Part shown: piece by piece, positions 28,123-35,775 of the stretch | How positions within the stretch are numbered: the stretch's first letter is position 1 | Layout of the letters: each line of letters starts with the position of its first letter | NCBI RefSeq assembly: GCF_900258435.1 | Contig: NZ_LT992558.1 | Span: 252,721 to 316,720 of the forward strand | From: Carnobacterium divergens | GTDB lineage: Bacteria; Bacillota; Bacilli; Lactobacillales; Carnobacteriaceae | DNA: 64,000 nt | Direction: 5' to 3' | Position numbers and translations under genes: made by a program | The notes under the pieces: generated by a model | The model's database searches: none | What the model was told of the DNA's origin: nothing | The model's input: only the letters and a program-made list of their open reading frames with translations

Positions 28123-28704
28123 ATGCACGATTCGTTAATTACCAAAAAAGTAATTGCACATTCATTGAAAGAATTGATGGAAACCATACCTTTTCAAAAA
28201 ATTTCAATTCGAGATATTATGACCCACTGTGACATCAGACGTCAAACTTTCTATTATCACTTTCAAGATAAGTATGAGTTACTTGCTTGGATCTACAATC
28301 AAGAAGCTAGTGAAAACATTGAAGATTATTTAGATTACGAGCATTGGACAAAGGTCATTACAAGACTTTTTGAATACTTAGCTGAAAATAAAACCTTCTA
28401 TAACAATGCATTAGCCATTACTGAACAAAATTCTTTCGATCGGTATTTTTTTGACCATACACAAAACTTGCTCCTTAAAATTATTACGGATATGATGGCG
28501 CAGCAACAAATCGAACTACCTGAAGAGACGTTAACTTTTTTTAATGCGTTTTACAGTCACGCATTTGTAGGAACTGCTAAAGATTGGTTGATGCACGGCT
28601 GTCCTGTCCCTCCACGAGAACTTTCTGAAAATATCCAATTAATTGTAGAGGATTCTTTTTTATCCACTTTAAAACGATATGAAAAACAAAAAAATAACCA
28701 TTAA
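28123..28704 (+). CDS. dhaS: dihydroxyacetone kinase transcriptional activator DhaS (TetR family)
   Basis: A 193-residue TetR-family regulator. The N-terminal helix-turn-helix is FQKISIRDIMTHCDIRRQTFYYHFQDKYEL (about 24-53), followed by a helical ligand/partner domain. In Lactococcus lactis DhaS activates dhaKLM when complexed with DhaQ and dihydroxyacetone. Here a dhaQ-like gene converges on it, and a site upstream of dhaK matches the known Lactococcus DhaS operator closely, supporting the assignment. GGGGGATTCC precedes the ATG. Confidence 0.85.
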   Translation: MHDSLITKKVIAHSLKELMETIPFQKISIRDIMTHCDIRRQTFYYHFQDKYELLAWIYNQEASENIEDYLDYEHWTKVITRLFEYLAENKTFYNNALAITEQNSFDRYFFDHTQNLLLKIITDMMAQQQIELPEETLTFFNAFYSHAFVGTAKDWLMHGCPVPPRELSENIQLIVEDSFLSTLKRYEKQKNNH

Positions 28705-28737
28705 GCATTAAAATTATGCTTAATGGTTATTTTTTTA
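28690..28737. terminator. bidirectional terminator between dhaS and dhaQ
   Basis: Stem AAATAACCATTAAGCAT (28692-28708) and its complement (28716-28732) with U-runs on both strands. It overlaps the last codons of dhaS and the very end of dhaQ. Confidence 0.88.
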
Positions 28738-29724
28738 CCAGCCATACGCTTCAACAGGTTCTTTCAACCAGTCTAACCAACAGTCGTCTTCTACTTTCAA
28801 AAAGGTCAATGACAAACCTTTCATATCATAAGAAGTCATATAATTTCCAACTTTTTTGAAAACAACTTTGATTCCTTCTAATTCTAGTAGACGTCGAACA
28901 TCGTTAGTAAAAATATACAACTCCATTAAAGGCGTTCCGCCTAATCCATTGACCATCAACGCAAATTGATCGCCTTTTGCTAATGGATAATGGTTTTTTA
29001 ATTTATTTACCAGTTCAATTGCCAAACGTTCTGAAGAATGCAACTTTTCAATGCGATAGCCTGGCTCTCCATGAATTCCAACTCCAAAAGACAGTTCATC
29101 TTCTGCTAATTGAAATTGGGCTTGATGTTCTTTTGAAACTACTGCTGGCGACAAAGCTAAACCTAATGTATTGCTAGCTCGTACTACTTTTTCTCCTAAT
29201 GTTTTTAAATCCTCTAACGACAAGCCACTTTCCGCTGCAGCTGCCAAAATTTTGTGTACAAATACTGTTCCAGCAACTCCACGCCGTCTTTTTTGAAAGC
29301 TATTTTCTTCTAATGAACAATCGTCGTTTACAATAACATACGCCACTTGATGGCCTTGGTCCATTGCTAAGAGACGTCCTGCTAGGAAGCTTTCAACATC
29401 TTTTTCAAAATTTTTAATAATCAGTAAAACGCCTGCTCCTTGGTCAGAAACAAGGATTCCCTGAAAAACTTCTTCTGGAGTTGGGGGAACAAAGATGGGG
29501 CCACATACCGCGGCTGCCAACATTCCTTTTCCAACAAATCCGGTATGAGCAGGTTCATGTCCACTTCCGCCGCCACTTACAACTGCAACGTTCCCTTTAG
29601 AACGCGTTTTACGATAAATCACTCCAGTTCCAGGCAGTCGATCTAGCTTTTCTTCATGAGCGTAAACGATCCCATTTAACATTTGAGTGACCATTTTTTC
29701 TGGTCGATTAACAATTTTTTTCAT
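28735..29724 (-). CDS. dhaQ: DhaK-like coactivator DhaQ (or second dihydroxyacetone kinase DhaK subunit)
   Basis: A 329-residue DhaK paralog, the same length as the DhaK at 32092. It keeps the substrate-binding residues: H218 in GIHGEPGYR, H56 in GSGHEPAH and D109 in KDVESF. It should therefore bind dihydroxyacetone covalently through H218. Surface regions differ (for example KNFEKDVESF against KNYSGDVMNF). In L. lactis a dhaQ gene next to dhaS encodes the ligand-binding coactivator of DhaS, so position favours DhaQ. No dhaL/dhaM genes follow it. A true second kinase subunit is the alternative. Confidence 0.75.
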   Translation of the reverse strand: MKKIVNRPEKMVTQMLNGIVYAHEEKLDRLPGTGVIYRKTRSKGNVAVVSGGGSGHEPAHTGFVGKGMLAAAVCGPIFVPPTPEEVFQGILVSDQGAGVLLIIKNFEKDVESFLAGRLLAMDQGHQVAYVIVNDDCSLEENSFQKRRRGVAGTVFVHKILAAAAESGLSLEDLKTLGEKVVRASNTLGLALSPAVVSKEHQAQFQLAEDELSFGVGIHGEPGYRIEKLHSSERLAIELVNKLKNHYPLAKGDQFALMVNGLGGTPLMELYIFTNDVRRLLELEGIKVVFKKVGNYMTSYDMKGLSLTFLKVEDDCWLDWLKEPVEAYGW

Positions 29725-29781
29725 TTTAATCCTCTATTCTCGCTGTAACTTTTATTTTGAACGAGTAAACTATTCTAGACC

Positions 29782-29787
29782 ATCTTA
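29782..29787 (-). promoter_or_regulatory. candidate extended -10 promoter of dhaQ
   Basis: Minus-strand TGATAAGAT fits an extended -10 (TG-N-TAAGAT); the -35 region 18 bases upstream (TTCTAT) is weak. No copy of the dhaK-type DhaS operator is visible here. Confidence 0.35.
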
Positions 29788-29854
29788 TCACAAATCGTAC
29801 TTTTTATAGAAGGCTTTTTCTGTATTTTTGTAGGATTAAAAAGTTCATTTTCTA

Positions 29855-29912
29855 TTTACAAAAATAAATTTGTTGGCGGTTGCGTACTTGCAACTACCAG
29901 CAAATTTATTTT
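29855..29912 (-). terminator. terminator after gldA
   Basis: Imperfect long hairpin with arms AAATAAATTTG (about 29861) and CAAATTTATTT (ending about 29911), extended by GGTTGC/GCAACT pairs. The minus strand ends in AUUUUUGU. It closes the dhaK-dhaL-dhaM-gldA operon. Confidence 0.7.
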
Positions 29913-29931
29913 ATTCTATTTCAAGTTGTTT

Positions 29932-31062
29932 TTAGTGATTTTTTTTGTAGTCGCTCCCAATTTTATCTGCTGCCATAATGGCTGATGCAACATCATTAAC
30001 AGTGATTGGGAATGGCATAGAATGGATGGACTCTTCAGGAATACAAGCTTTTTCAGCAACTGAGATAGCTTCTTCCATTGTAATAGATTCAACTCCGATA
30101 TCTGCTAAGCAGACAGGTAGGCCAATTGATAATGAGAAATCTAACACTTCATGTAGTTCTTCAATTGGTGCATTTTCTAATACTAATTGCGCAATTGCGC
30201 TAAAGGCCACTTTTTCACCATGGAAATAATGATGCGTTCCTTCTAAGGCAGTCAATCCGTCATGAATCGCATGAATCGCTGCTAAACCAGCACTTTCAAA
30301 GCCTAAGCCTGATAATAAAATGTTTGTTTCAACAATATTTTCTAAAGCAGGTGTTACAAGGTTATTGTCACAAGCAATTTTTGCATTGTAGCCATTTTCA
30401 AGTAGCATTTCATAACATAATTTTGCCATCATTAAAGCTGCATTTGTTCCTTTAGCTGGTGGGCATTCTCCTGTTCGTGCGCCACATGGCAAGCCTGCAT
30501 TTACATTTGAGAAGGAGTTTGACGTTGCACGTGCTTCAAAATAAGTAGAAAGTGCGTCTCCCATTCCGGCTACTAAAAAGCGTGTTGGGGCATTGGCAAT
30601 AATTTTCGTATCTACCATGACTACGCTTGGGCTTTGTTTGAAGTATGCGTAATCGTCGAATTCGCCTTCTGGAGTATACAATACTGCGGAATGACTCGTT
30701 GGTGCATCTGTTGCCGCAATTGTTGGAACAATAATCAACGCTTCACCTTCCGCAACACATTTTGCAGTGTCAATTGCTTTACCGCCACCTAAACCAATCA
30801 CACAGTCACAGTTGTGTTCTTTAGCAAATTCTTGTAAGCGAGCTACTTCTTGTCTTGAACATTCGCCGTTAAAATGGCTTGGAATGATTTCAATGTTAAA
30901 TTTTTCAGTTGTTTGGTCTAATTGTGCTTGTACACGGTTGATATCGTCTTGATGGGCAATTAATAGTGCTGATTTTCCGAAAGTAGAAACGAAATAGCCT
31001 AAATTAAGAATTTCGTCCTCTCCTTGTACATACTTTGTTGGTGAAATAAATGCTTTTCTCAT
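29932..31062 (-). CDS. gldA: glycerol dehydrogenase (NAD-dependent, iron/zinc ADH family)
   Basis: Oxidizes glycerol to dihydroxyacetone, the substrate of the neighbouring DhaKLM. I use the ATG at 31062 (MRKAFISPTKYVQG) because GGAGGTAAGAACA precedes it, giving 376 residues; the upstream ATG (31086) precedes the ribosome site. The NAD-binding loop is GLGGGKAIDT, and the metal ligands are in GDALSTYFEARA, AAIHAIHDGL and YFHGEKVAF. It is the last gene of the dha operon, 67 bases after dhaM, so glycerol oxidation and phosphorylation are co-expressed. Confidence 0.94.
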   Translation of the reverse strand: MRKAFISPTKYVQGEDEILNLGYFVSTFGKSALLIAHQDDINRVQAQLDQTTEKFNIEIIPSHFNGECSRQEVARLQEFAKEHNCDCVIGLGGGKAIDTAKCVAEGEALIIVPTIAATDAPTSHSAVLYTPEGEFDDYAYFKQSPSVVMVDTKIIANAPTRFLVAGMGDALSTYFEARATSNSFSNVNAGLPCGARTGECPPAKGTNAALMMAKLCYEMLLENGYNAKIACDNNLVTPALENIVETNILLSGLGFESAGLAAIHAIHDGLTALEGTHHYFHGEKVAFSAIAQLVLENAPIEELHEVLDFSLSIGLPVCLADIGVESITMEEAISVAEKACIPEESIHSMPFPITVNDVASAIMAADKIGSDYKKNH

Positions 31063-31129
31063 TGTTCTTACCTCCATAGTTTTCATTTATTTAGAATGCG
31101 CCTCAATTGAGACGCAGTGTCTACAGTAT

Positions 31130-31501
31130 TTATTTAATTTTCATCGGATCAATTTGTTCTTTAATCATCTCTAAGGATGCATCGGCTTGAATCAAGGCTG
31201 CCGCCGTATAGCTACTTTCTAGAAAAGCTGTATCAAATAGATGAACTTCTTTGTCTGTCATTTCCATTACCATTTCTAAATTCATTTTGGCACTACCTAA
31301 ATCATAGAAAGCTAATAAAATTTCAGCTTCATTAGCGTCAAAAGCTGTTTGGATTTTTTCAAAGCTCGTTCCAACTTCATTCTCATCCGTTCCGCCAGCA
31401 GAGGTAATCGATACATCCTTTGCCACTTCTCGCATTAAGCGAACGACTCCTTCTGCAATTTGAGGAACATGTGAAACGACAACAACACCTAGTTTACTCA
31501 T
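31130..31501 (-). CDS. dhaM: dihydroxyacetone kinase phosphotransfer subunit DhaM
   Basis: A 123-residue EIIA-Man-like protein that passes phosphate from HPr to the ADP bound by DhaL. The phospho-histidine is H11 in VVVVSHVPQIAEG; GGTDENEVGTS and DLGSAKMNLE are typical family blocks. It is the short single-domain form seen in Gram-positives, without the HPr and EI domains of the E. coli protein. Its start overlaps the end of dhaL by four bases (ATGA), indicating translational coupling. Confidence 0.94.
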   Translation of the reverse strand: MSKLGVVVVSHVPQIAEGVVRLMREVAKDVSITSAGGTDENEVGTSFEKIQTAFDANEAEILLAFYDLGSAKMNLEMVMEMTDKEVHLFDTAFLESSYTAAALIQADASLEMIKEQIDPMKIK

Positions 31502-32079
31502 TGAAAAACACCTGCTTTCAACATTGCTTCAAATAAATATCCACTTGACATTGCTCCTGGATCAATATGCCCAATTGAGCGATCGCCAAGATATGATGCG
31601 CGACCTTTTGTAGCTTTAATTTCTTTTGTCCCTTCAACAGCATCTTGAATAACTTTAGAAGTTAGTTCGTTTTTTTGTACTGCTTCAACAACAGGTTGCC
31701 AAACGTCTACCATTGTTTTTTCGCCAACTTCAGCCTTGCCACGTTTTTGAATTCCAGCCAAACCAGCAGCCAAGAGCTCCCCTAAATCATCTGTTTCTCC
31801 AGCAGCTTTTGCCATACTGATGAACGCTGAACCATATAAGGGACCTGACGCGCCTCCCACTTTACTAACTAATGTCATACCCGTTAATTTGAAAATATCT
31901 ACCAACGTTGTTGGATTTTTTTCAGCAATAACCTCTTTTACGGCCGTTGTACCACGAGCCATATTCATACCGTGGTCTCCGTCGCCAATTGGGGTGTCCA
32001 ATTCACTTAAATACTCTTTGTTTTGATTAACCTCATCTGTAAATAAGTCTAACCAGGTTTTTACAGTTTCTACATTCAT
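31498..32079 (-). CDS. dhaL: dihydroxyacetone kinase ADP-binding subunit DhaL
   Basis: A 193-residue subunit that holds a tightly bound ADP as phosphate relay between DhaM and DhaK. The acidic Mg-nucleotide motif is IGDGDHGMNMARG, and the nucleotide-loop region is SKVGGASGPLYGSAF. The family C-terminal motif GRASYLGDRSIGHIDPGA is complete. It is the second gene of the operon, 12 bases after dhaK. Confidence 0.95.
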   Translation of the reverse strand: MNVETVKTWLDLFTDEVNQNKEYLSELDTPIGDGDHGMNMARGTTAVKEVIAEKNPTTLVDIFKLTGMTLVSKVGGASGPLYGSAFISMAKAAGETDDLGELLAAGLAGIQKRGKAEVGEKTMVDVWQPVVEAVQKNELTSKVIQDAVEGTKEIKATKGRASYLGDRSIGHIDPGAMSSGYLFEAMLKAGVFQ

Positions 32080-32091
32080 TTTTATTTCCTC

Positions 32092-33081
32092 CTACCAAGC
32101 AATTGTATTTGTTTTATAAATTAAATTTTCTAGCCATTTAGAATCTTCTAATTTTACTAATGTTAACGATAAACCAGCCATATCGATTGCAGTCATGAAA
32201 TCGCCCACTTTTTTAAATTCAACCACTATTCCTTCTTCATCTAGTAATTGGCGAACATCATTTGTAAAAATATATTGTTCCATTAAAGGTGTGCTGCCTA
32301 AGCCGTTAACTAATAGTGCGAAATGATCGCCTTTTTTCCAATCGAAGGCTGCTTTTAACTTCATTACTAATTCTTTTGCTAACTCTTTTGAAGGAGCGAT
32401 TTTTTCTCTGCGGTAACCAGGTTCACCGTGAATACCCACACCAAATTCAATTTCATCATCTGCTAAAACAAAGCCTGGCTTCCCTACCTCAGGAACAGTT
32501 GCACCTGTTAAGGCTACTCCAATGGTTTTGATTTGTGGAACCAATTTATCAGCCATTGCTTTAATTTCTGATAAACTTGCACCTTGATCAGCTGCAGCGC
32601 CTAAAATTTTATGAACTAAAACAGTCCCTGCAACTCCACGTTTTCCTGCCGTATAGGTACTATCTTCCACTGCAATGTCGTCATCTACAATAATAAAATC
32701 AACTTCAATATCTTCCATCTCAGCTAACTCTTTTGCCATATCGAAATTCATCACGTCACCAGAATAATTTTTAATGATTAAAAAGACGCCGGCTCCTTGA
32801 TCAGCTGCTTTGATTCCTTCTAAAATTTGATCAGGAGTTGGTGATGTAAAAACTGCCCCACAAACTGCTGCTGATAACATTCCTTGACCGACAAAACCTG
32901 CATGTGCTGGTTCATGTCCGCTTCCGCCTCCACTAATTAACCCAACATGTCCCTTCGTTTGATTTTTCGCTACGATGATTCCGCTTTCATTGATACGTTC
33001 AACTAAATCTCCATGTGCATAAGTCAACCCGTCCAACATTTCGTCTACTACTGCTGTCGCGTCATTTATTATCTTTTTCAT
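32092..33081 (-). CDS. dhaK: dihydroxyacetone kinase substrate-binding subunit DhaK
   Basis: A 329-residue subunit that binds dihydroxyacetone as a hemiaminal on H218 (GIHGEPGYRREK), with H56 and D109 as catalytic partners, all at the positions known for the E. coli enzyme. The product, dihydroxyacetone phosphate, enters glycolysis. It is first in the operon dhaK-dhaL-dhaM-gldA. The upstream region holds a DhaS operator, an activator-type promoter with weak -35 box, and a cre-like site. Confidence 0.96.
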   Translation of the reverse strand: MKKIINDATAVVDEMLDGLTYAHGDLVERINESGIIVAKNQTKGHVGLISGGGSGHEPAHAGFVGQGMLSAAVCGAVFTSPTPDQILEGIKAADQGAGVFLIIKNYSGDVMNFDMAKELAEMEDIEVDFIIVDDDIAVEDSTYTAGKRGVAGTVLVHKILGAAADQGASLSEIKAMADKLVPQIKTIGVALTGATVPEVGKPGFVLADDEIEFGVGIHGEPGYRREKIAPSKELAKELVMKLKAAFDWKKGDHFALLVNGLGSTPLMEQYIFTNDVRQLLDEEGIVVEFKKVGDFMTAIDMAGLSLTLVKLEDSKWLENLIYKTNTIAW

Positions 33082-33118
33082 TATTTATCCGCACCCTTCG
33101 TTTGTTTTCTACATGCTT

Positions 33119-33147
33119 ACTATATCGCGAAAACGTTTTCTTTTAAA
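33119..33147 (-). promoter_or_regulatory. dhaK promoter with an internal cre-like site
   Basis: Minus-strand -10 TATAGT (33119-33124) and weak -35 TTTAAA (33142-33147), spacer 17. The spacer contains CGAAAACGTTTTCT (33128-33141), a palindromic cre-like element. A weak -35 next to an activator site suits DhaS-dependent activation, with CcpA repression from inside the promoter. Confidence 0.65.
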
Positions 33148-33148
33148 C

Positions 33149-33170
33149 GGACAAAATTTCTAATGTGTCC
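33149..33170 (-). promoter_or_regulatory. DhaS operator upstream of dhaK
   Basis: Read on the minus strand: GGACACAT, six bases, TTTTGTCC. The published Lactococcus DhaS operator is GGACACAT-N6-ATTTGTCC, so only one base differs. It ends one base before the -35 box, the expected place for an activator. Confidence 0.82.
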
Positions 33171-33252
33171 GTTTGTTCAGTTTATAACATTTTTAAACCT
33201 TCACAAAATAGACTTTTTTTAATGAATTATCTTTATTTGCTCATAGTTTATC

Positions 33253-33281
33253 TTGCTTATTTAAAAGGATTCGACTATGAT
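33253..33281 (+). promoter_or_regulatory. promoter of the iron-uptake operon
   Basis: -35 TTGCTT (33253-33258), 17-base spacer, -10 TATGAT (33276-33281). An in-frame ATG at 33277 falls inside this -10 box and cannot be the translation start. Confidence 0.7.
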
Positions 33282-33302
33282 AATTGAGAACGATTATCAA
33301 TT
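33282..33302. promoter_or_regulatory. Fur box
   Basis: TGAGAACGATTATCA (33285-33299) fits the 7-1-7 Fur inverted repeat, inside a larger 21-bp imperfect palindrome. It begins right after the -10 box, so Fur bound to iron would block initiation. Confidence 0.75.
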
Positions 33303-33324
33303 ACATTTAAAACGGAGTGACTTT

Positions 33325-33945
33325 ATGGAACAAGATGAACCACATTCAATTAGTCAACTAATTCAAAGTAGAAGGACGATTCGAAAGATTTTACCCGATG
33401 CTATCCCTCTAGAGCTAATTTATACTATTTTAGAAATAGCTTCTTTTGCACCTTTCCATTCAAAAAAAGAACCTTGGGAAGTTTTACTTATTTCAACAGA
33501 ATCAGAACGCCAACTATTTTCAACAGCAATCCTTGAAAGTTACACACGTTTAGGGGTGTGGGATTCTTACGATCAATCAGCCTTAGATAAAACAAAACGC
33601 AAAGTCTATGACTATTTTGCTGAAGTGCCCGTCAGCATCGTTGTTTCTGTTCCATTAGAAGCTGATCAAAAGACTTCATTGGAAGCCATTTCTGCTACCG
33701 CTGCATTTATTCAAAATATCCAACTTGTCGCTTGGGATAAATCAATCGGCGTAACTTGGCGAACCACACCTAATATTTTTGACTCAACATTCGCTGAAGC
33801 ATTACGAATTGATTCCACCCGGAAAATTGTTGCAACTCTTCATTTAACTAAAATAAAACCAGCGTCAACAAAAATAAAAGCAAAACGTAGTCCTCTTAGC
33901 GAATGGGTGACTACTTTAGAAAGTGTGAGAAATAATGAAACATAA
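33325..33945 (+). CDS. nitroreductase-family flavoprotein, first gene of an iron-uptake operon
   Basis: A protein of about 206 residues of the FMN-dependent nitroreductase family: N-terminal RRTIRKILPD, ASFAPFHSKKEPWEV, and a C-terminal AFIQNIQLVAWDKSIGVTW segment that normally contacts FMN. I use the ATG at 33325 because CGGAG precedes it and the longer frame would start inside the promoter. It overlaps the permease gene by 11 bases. Being under a Fur box with a siderophore-type ABC transporter, it may reduce ferric-siderophore or supply reduced flavin; this role is inferred from context only. Confidence 0.75.
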   Translation: MEQDEPHSISQLIQSRRTIRKILPDAIPLELIYTILEIASFAPFHSKKEPWEVLLISTESERQLFSTAILESYTRLGVWDSYDQSALDKTKRKVYDYFAEVPVSIVVSVPLEADQKTSLEAISATAAFIQNIQLVAWDKSIGVTWRTTPNIFDSTFAEALRIDSTRKIVATLHLTKIKPASTKIKAKRSPLSEWVTTLESVRNNET

Positions 33946-34987
33946 AAACTATCTTTTAATTCTAATTGCCTTGATTGTAGCAATTTTTCTTTCTATCATT
34001 TACTCTACGTCCATCGGTCAAGTTGACATTCCTTTCGACCAATCTTGGAACATCTTTCTCTCTAAAATCTCAAATGGTTCCGTTGGATCATTAGATCATT
34101 TGGACAATCAATCTTACATCACGATTATTTGGCAATTGCGATTGCCTCGAGCATTATTTGCTTTATTAGTTGGAATGGGCTTAGCCGTTAGCGGAACGAT
34201 TATGCAGGCTATTGTTCAAAACCCATTAGCAGATCCTTATATTTTAGGGATTTCGTCTGGTGCTTCTTTAGGAGCAACGTTTGTGATTCTTTTAGGAGTC
34301 GGAAGTGGTGCCTTATTTGCACAGGTTGGTGTTGCTTTTGGCGCCTTTATTGGAGCAATTATTGCCTCTTTTGGTGTTTTATTATTAGCTAGTTTTGGCG
34401 GACGCATTACATCAATCAAATTGCTGTTGTCAGGCATGGTCATTAGTTCGTTATTAAGTGCTTTTTCCAGTTTAATCGTTTATTTTGCAAACAACGCTGA
34501 AGGCATTAAGACCATCACCTTTTGGTCAATGGGCAGTCTTGCTTCTGCTAGTTGGGATAAATTACCCATTCTTTCTGTACCAGTACTGTTAAGCTGTCTC
34601 TTCTTCCTCTTCCAACATCGAATTTTAAATACTATGTTGCTTGGAGACGAGGCTGCCATTACACTTGGAATCGAGCTTGGAAAATATCGAAAAATCTATC
34701 TAGCTTTAGCTTCTCTTCTAACAGGGACGGTTGTCGCCTATTCTGGAATGATTGGCTTTGTAGGGCTCATTATACCTCATTTAGCCAGAGGACTCTTTGG
34801 AGCAAATCATAAACGTCTTTTGCCGATGGTTTTACTGATTGGGTCATTATTTATGATTTGGGCCGATATTCTTGCTAGAATTCTAATTAAAAATGTGGAA
34901 ATTCCAATTGGAATCATTACTTCAGTCATTGGCGCACCTCTTTTTATCTATATTATTATCAAAAAAAATTATCAATTTGGAGGTTAA
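33935..34987 (+). CDS. FecCD-family iron/siderophore ABC transporter permease
   Basis: A 350-residue integral membrane protein with about ten transmembrane helices. FecCD/BtuC hallmarks are RLPRALFALLVGMGLAVSGTIMQ near the N-terminus, NPLADPYILGISSGA, and GFVGLIIPHLAR, the contact helix for the ATPase. One permease gene implies a homodimer. It overlaps the nitroreductase gene and is followed five bases later by the ATPase gene. Confidence 0.92.
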   Translation: MKHKNYLLILIALIVAIFLSIIYSTSIGQVDIPFDQSWNIFLSKISNGSVGSLDHLDNQSYITIIWQLRLPRALFALLVGMGLAVSGTIMQAIVQNPLADPYILGISSGASLGATFVILLGVGSGALFAQVGVAFGAFIGAIIASFGVLLLASFGGRITSIKLLLSGMVISSLLSAFSSLIVYFANNAEGIKTITFWSMGSLASASWDKLPILSVPVLLSCLFFLFQHRILNTMLLGDEAAITLGIELGKYRKIYLALASLLTGTVVAYSGMIGFVGLIIPHLARGLFGANHKRLLPMVLLIGSLFMIWADILARILIKNVEIPIGIITSVIGAPLFIYIIIKKNYQFGG

Positions 34988-34992
34988 ATACG

Positions 34993-35760
34993 ATGACACA
35001 ATTAGTCGCTCAGAACATATCCGTTCGGATTGGTAAAAAAGACATCGTCAAAGACATTACTCTTCGAGTTGATCATCAACAATTTGTTGGCGTGATTGGA
35101 GCAAATGGGTGCGGAAAATCTACCTTACTAAAAAGTCTTTATAAGAGTATTAAACCCGAAAAAGGCCGTGTCTTTTTAGATGAATTAGATGTTTTAAAGG
35201 CGTCCAATAAGATCGTTGCAAAACATGTATCTGTCGTTAGCCAATTCAATGAAATGAGCTTTGATTTAAGTGTTGAACAGATTGTTCTTTTAGGCCGTAC
35301 TCCGCATAAAAAGTTATTAGAGTCTGATACAGAAGCTGACTATCAGATAGTAGAACAGGCTTTAGCACAGACTAATCTGCTACAATACCGAAATCGTAGC
35401 TTTCTATCCTTATCTGGTGGGGAGAAACAACGCGTGATCTTAGCTAGAGCGATTGCTCAACAGCCTCATTTTATTATTCTTGATGAACCTACAAATCACT
35501 TAGATATCCGTTACCAACTGGAATTATTAAACAACGTAAAAAAAATGAAAATTGGCGTTCTTGCAGCGCTTCATGATTTGGAAATGGCAGCTTCTTACTG
35601 TGATTACCTCTACGCAATGAAAGATGGCGAAGTCATCGCTAAAGGAACTCCTGAAGAATTGCTGACTGGTGAGCTGATAGAAGAACTTTATCAAGTTCAG
35701 TGCCAAACATTTATCAATCCAATTACTAAAAAAATGGGTTTTTCCTATTTTAGTAACTAA
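34993..35760 (+). CDS. FecE-family iron/siderophore ABC transporter ATP-binding protein
   Basis: A 255-residue cytosolic ATPase: Walker A GANGCGKSTLL, signature LSGGEKQRVILARAIAQ, Walker B FIILDEPTNHLD, and switch histidine in ALHDLEMAA. It energizes the FecCD-type permease encoded just upstream. It lies in the same operon, with an AGGTTAAATACG ribosome site at the permease end. Confidence 0.93.
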   Translation: MTQLVAQNISVRIGKKDIVKDITLRVDHQQFVGVIGANGCGKSTLLKSLYKSIKPEKGRVFLDELDVLKASNKIVAKHVSVVSQFNEMSFDLSVEQIVLLGRTPHKKLLESDTEADYQIVEQALAQTNLLQYRNRSFLSLSGGEKQRVILARAIAQQPHFIILDEPTNHLDIRYQLELLNNVKKMKIGVLAALHDLEMAASYCDYLYAMKDGEVIAKGTPEELLTGELIEELYQVQCQTFINPITKKMGFSYFSN

Positions 35761-35775
35761 CTAGGAGGAATAAAA

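Noticed and set aside
32092-33081. Two DhaK-like genes read as a recent duplication.
   Set aside because: The two proteins differ widely outside the catalytic motifs, and one sits beside dhaS as DhaQ does in Lactococcus; an old paralog pair explains this better.
33277-33324. A longer nitroreductase starting at 33277.
   Set aside because: That ATG lies inside the -10 box and the Fur box overlaps the extra codons; the start with CGGAG at 33325 is better.
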